A DNA stretch of 64,000 nucleotides from JAWKIW01 sp041394145 (GTDB lineage Bacteria > Actinomycetota > Acidimicrobiia > Acidimicrobiales > Acidimicrobilacustridaceae): the NCBI GenBank assembly GCA_041394145.1, contig JAWKIW010000019.1, forward strand, positions 45,551-109,550, read 5' to 3'. Positions 63,152 to 64,000 of the stretch are shown here, in pieces. Each line of letters begins with the position of its first letter. Position 1 is the stretch's first letter. The notes below the pieces were generated by a model, which saw nothing but the letters and a program-made list of their open reading frames with translations, made no database searches and had not been told where the DNA came from. The translations under genes and the position numbers were made by a program.

Positions 63152-63838
63152 ATGTCGACGACCACCGCCTCGAGGAACGTGGTGCGTCGCTGGGGCGTGG
63201 GCACCGCTGCCGTGGTTCGGGTCCTGATCGCGTCCGACGATCCCCTCACGGGTGTGTCCCTCGCATCCATGGTCGGAGTGACGCAGCCCCGGGCCTCGCA
63301 GGTGCTCAGGCAGCTCGCCGACCACGATGCCGTCATCGCGACACCCGACGGATACGTCGGCAAGCGAGCGAAGCTCCTCGACCTCTACGGCGTTCGCTCC
63401 CGGCCTCACCTCGTCGAGCTCGAGTCGCACTGGTACAGCACGCGCCCGCTCCCTGAGCAGGCGCGCCGCGTGCTCGCCCTGGCGCGCGACCGCAAGATCG
63501 GCCTCGCGTTCTCAGCCGACCTCGCCCCGGACCTGATCGCGCCTTGGCGCCACCCCACCGTCACGATCGCCTACGTCGACGCTCCCCTGCCCGTCGAGGA
63601 CGCTGGCCTGGTACCCGCAGAAGGCCGCGCCGACGCAAGCTTGATCGTCCGCTGGACCGACGACGACGGTCTGCTCTCCCCCGCCGAGCCCTGGCGTGGC
63701 GAGGTGGACGGAGTTCCGATCACGGACCCCTGCCAACAGTGGTGGGACCTGCTCGACCTCGGCGGCGAGGATCGCGCCGAGGCCGCCGCCCGGCTGCGCG
63801 ACGCAATCCTCGAACGGACGATCCCGCGGGTCCGATGA
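63152..63838 (+). CDS. Winged-helix protein, AbiEi-like type IV antitoxin
   Basis: 228 residues. N-terminal winged HTH (VVRVLIASDDPLTGVSLASMVGVTQPRASQVLRQLADHDAVIATPDGYV, residues about 20-72), then a C-terminal domain ending WWDLLDLGGEDRAEAAARLRDAIL, an ending common in AbiEi-like and transcriptional-antitoxin proteins next to nucleotidyltransferases. Its stop overlaps the next start (ATGA), and the next gene is an AbiEii-type nucleotidyltransferase, which supports the assignment. AbiEi proteins repress their own operon and counter the toxin without direct binding. Confidence 0.72.
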   Translation: MSTTTASRNVVRRWGVGTAAVVRVLIASDDPLTGVSLASMVGVTQPRASQVLRQLADHDAVIATPDGYVGKRAKLLDLYGVRSRPHLVELESHWYSTRPLPEQARRVLALARDRKIGLAFSADLAPDLIAPWRHPTVTIAYVDAPLPVEDAGLVPAEGRADASLIVRWTDDDGLLSPAEPWRGEVDGVPITDPCQQWWDLLDLGGEDRAEAAARLRDAILERTIPRVR

Positions 63839-64000
63839 CGCGACCTGTCGTGATCCCCAGCCTGTCGGCCGCGATGGACGGAGGTCTGACGGCCATCGCC
63901 GAAATATCCGCGGCCATGGCGGCGAGCGGGACCACCGATCAGCACCGGCTCATCGGCGGCGTGGCCGTCATGCTCCACGTCCAGCGCCTCGCCCTCGACG
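63835..64000 (+). CDS. AbiEii-like nucleotidyltransferase (type IV toxin), 3' end missing
   Basis: ATG at 63835 overlaps the previous stop (ATGA). Visible are 55 residues: MTRPVVIPSLSAAMDGG, a helix, then RLIGGVAVMLHVQRLALD, where the GG-x-A-x2-LH pattern marks the start of the nucleotidyltransferase core of AbiEii/AbiGii proteins. The catalytic DxD would come just after the window end, so activity cannot be judged. Confidence 0.65.
   Translation, partial: MTRPVVIPSLSAAMDGGLTAIAEISAAMAASGTTDQHRLIGGVAVMLHVQRLALD

Overview
The window is very GC-rich, with third codon positions almost all G or C. It carries ECF sigma, TetR, ArsR and MarR regulators, an F420-type (Ddn-like) reductase, a KshA-like Rieske oxygenase, a PknB-like kinase, an FHA protein and a PGRS-like glycine-rich surface protein. 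This points to a free-living actinobacterium, possibly of the Acidimicrobiia. That is inferred from gene content only: there is no rRNA or other taxonomic marker here. Many genes seem to be transcribed without a leader: a TAnnnT hexamer lies 6-7 nt upstream of the start codon at eight places.

Layout. 0-9.4 kb: a truncated acyl-CoA ligase, an SDR, an ArsR regulator with the remnant of its usual AHSA1 partner, OsmC, a KshA-like Rieske oxygenase with an amidohydrolase behind tandem operators, a zinc alcohol dehydrogenase with a divergent TetR, and a KhtTU-like K+/H+ antiporter pair. 9.5-14.4 kb: a VapBC-like module, then a translationally coupled operon of sulfotransferase, alkylsulfatase-like metallohydrolase, VOC protein and alcohol dehydrogenase. 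14.4-21.2 kb: an SDR, an ABC-2 exporter, two small membrane proteins, a quinone-oxidoreductase-like enzyme with a TetR and twin operators, and a SnoaL-like protein.

21.2-36.5 kb is the most distinctive part. A membrane Ser/Thr kinase with an extracellular beta-propeller diverges from an FHA protein and an ABC exporter that ends in a cyclic-nucleotide-binding-like domain. Directly downstream are two small Cys-rich peptides and a radical SAM/SPASM enzyme. A third Cys-rich peptide and a second radical SAM/SPASM enzyme lie 6-7 kb further on. Between them, on the opposite strand, is a coupled five-gene operon: GAF protein, subtilisin-like protease, leader-type peptide, double ferritin-like protein and phytanoyl-CoA-dioxygenase-like oxygenase. 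An ECF sigma factor with a fused zinc-binding anti-sigma-like tail sits beside it. I read this as a composite ribosomally made, post-translationally modified peptide (RiPP) locus with two kinds of precursor.

36.2-57.4 kb is catabolic: MFS exporter, heparinase-like protein, P450, nitrilase, peptide-binding lipoprotein, a MarR/FAH/extradiol-type cluster (meta-cleavage-like), a prolidase-like amidohydrolase with an SDR, a second Rieske oxygenase with a TauD-like dioxygenase and a shared TetR operator, and an LtrA protein. 57.6-62.5 kb is one gene for a secreted Fn3 / beta-repeat / PGRS-like protein. The window ends with a transposase remnant and an AbiEi/AbiEii-like (type IV toxin-antitoxin) pair.

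Caution: about twenty genes carry single-base frameshifts, several of them compensated a few hundred bases later, and one carries a nonsense codon. That density looks like uncorrected sequencing error in a draft or metagenomic assembly rather than biology. The affected genes are annotated here as single loci.
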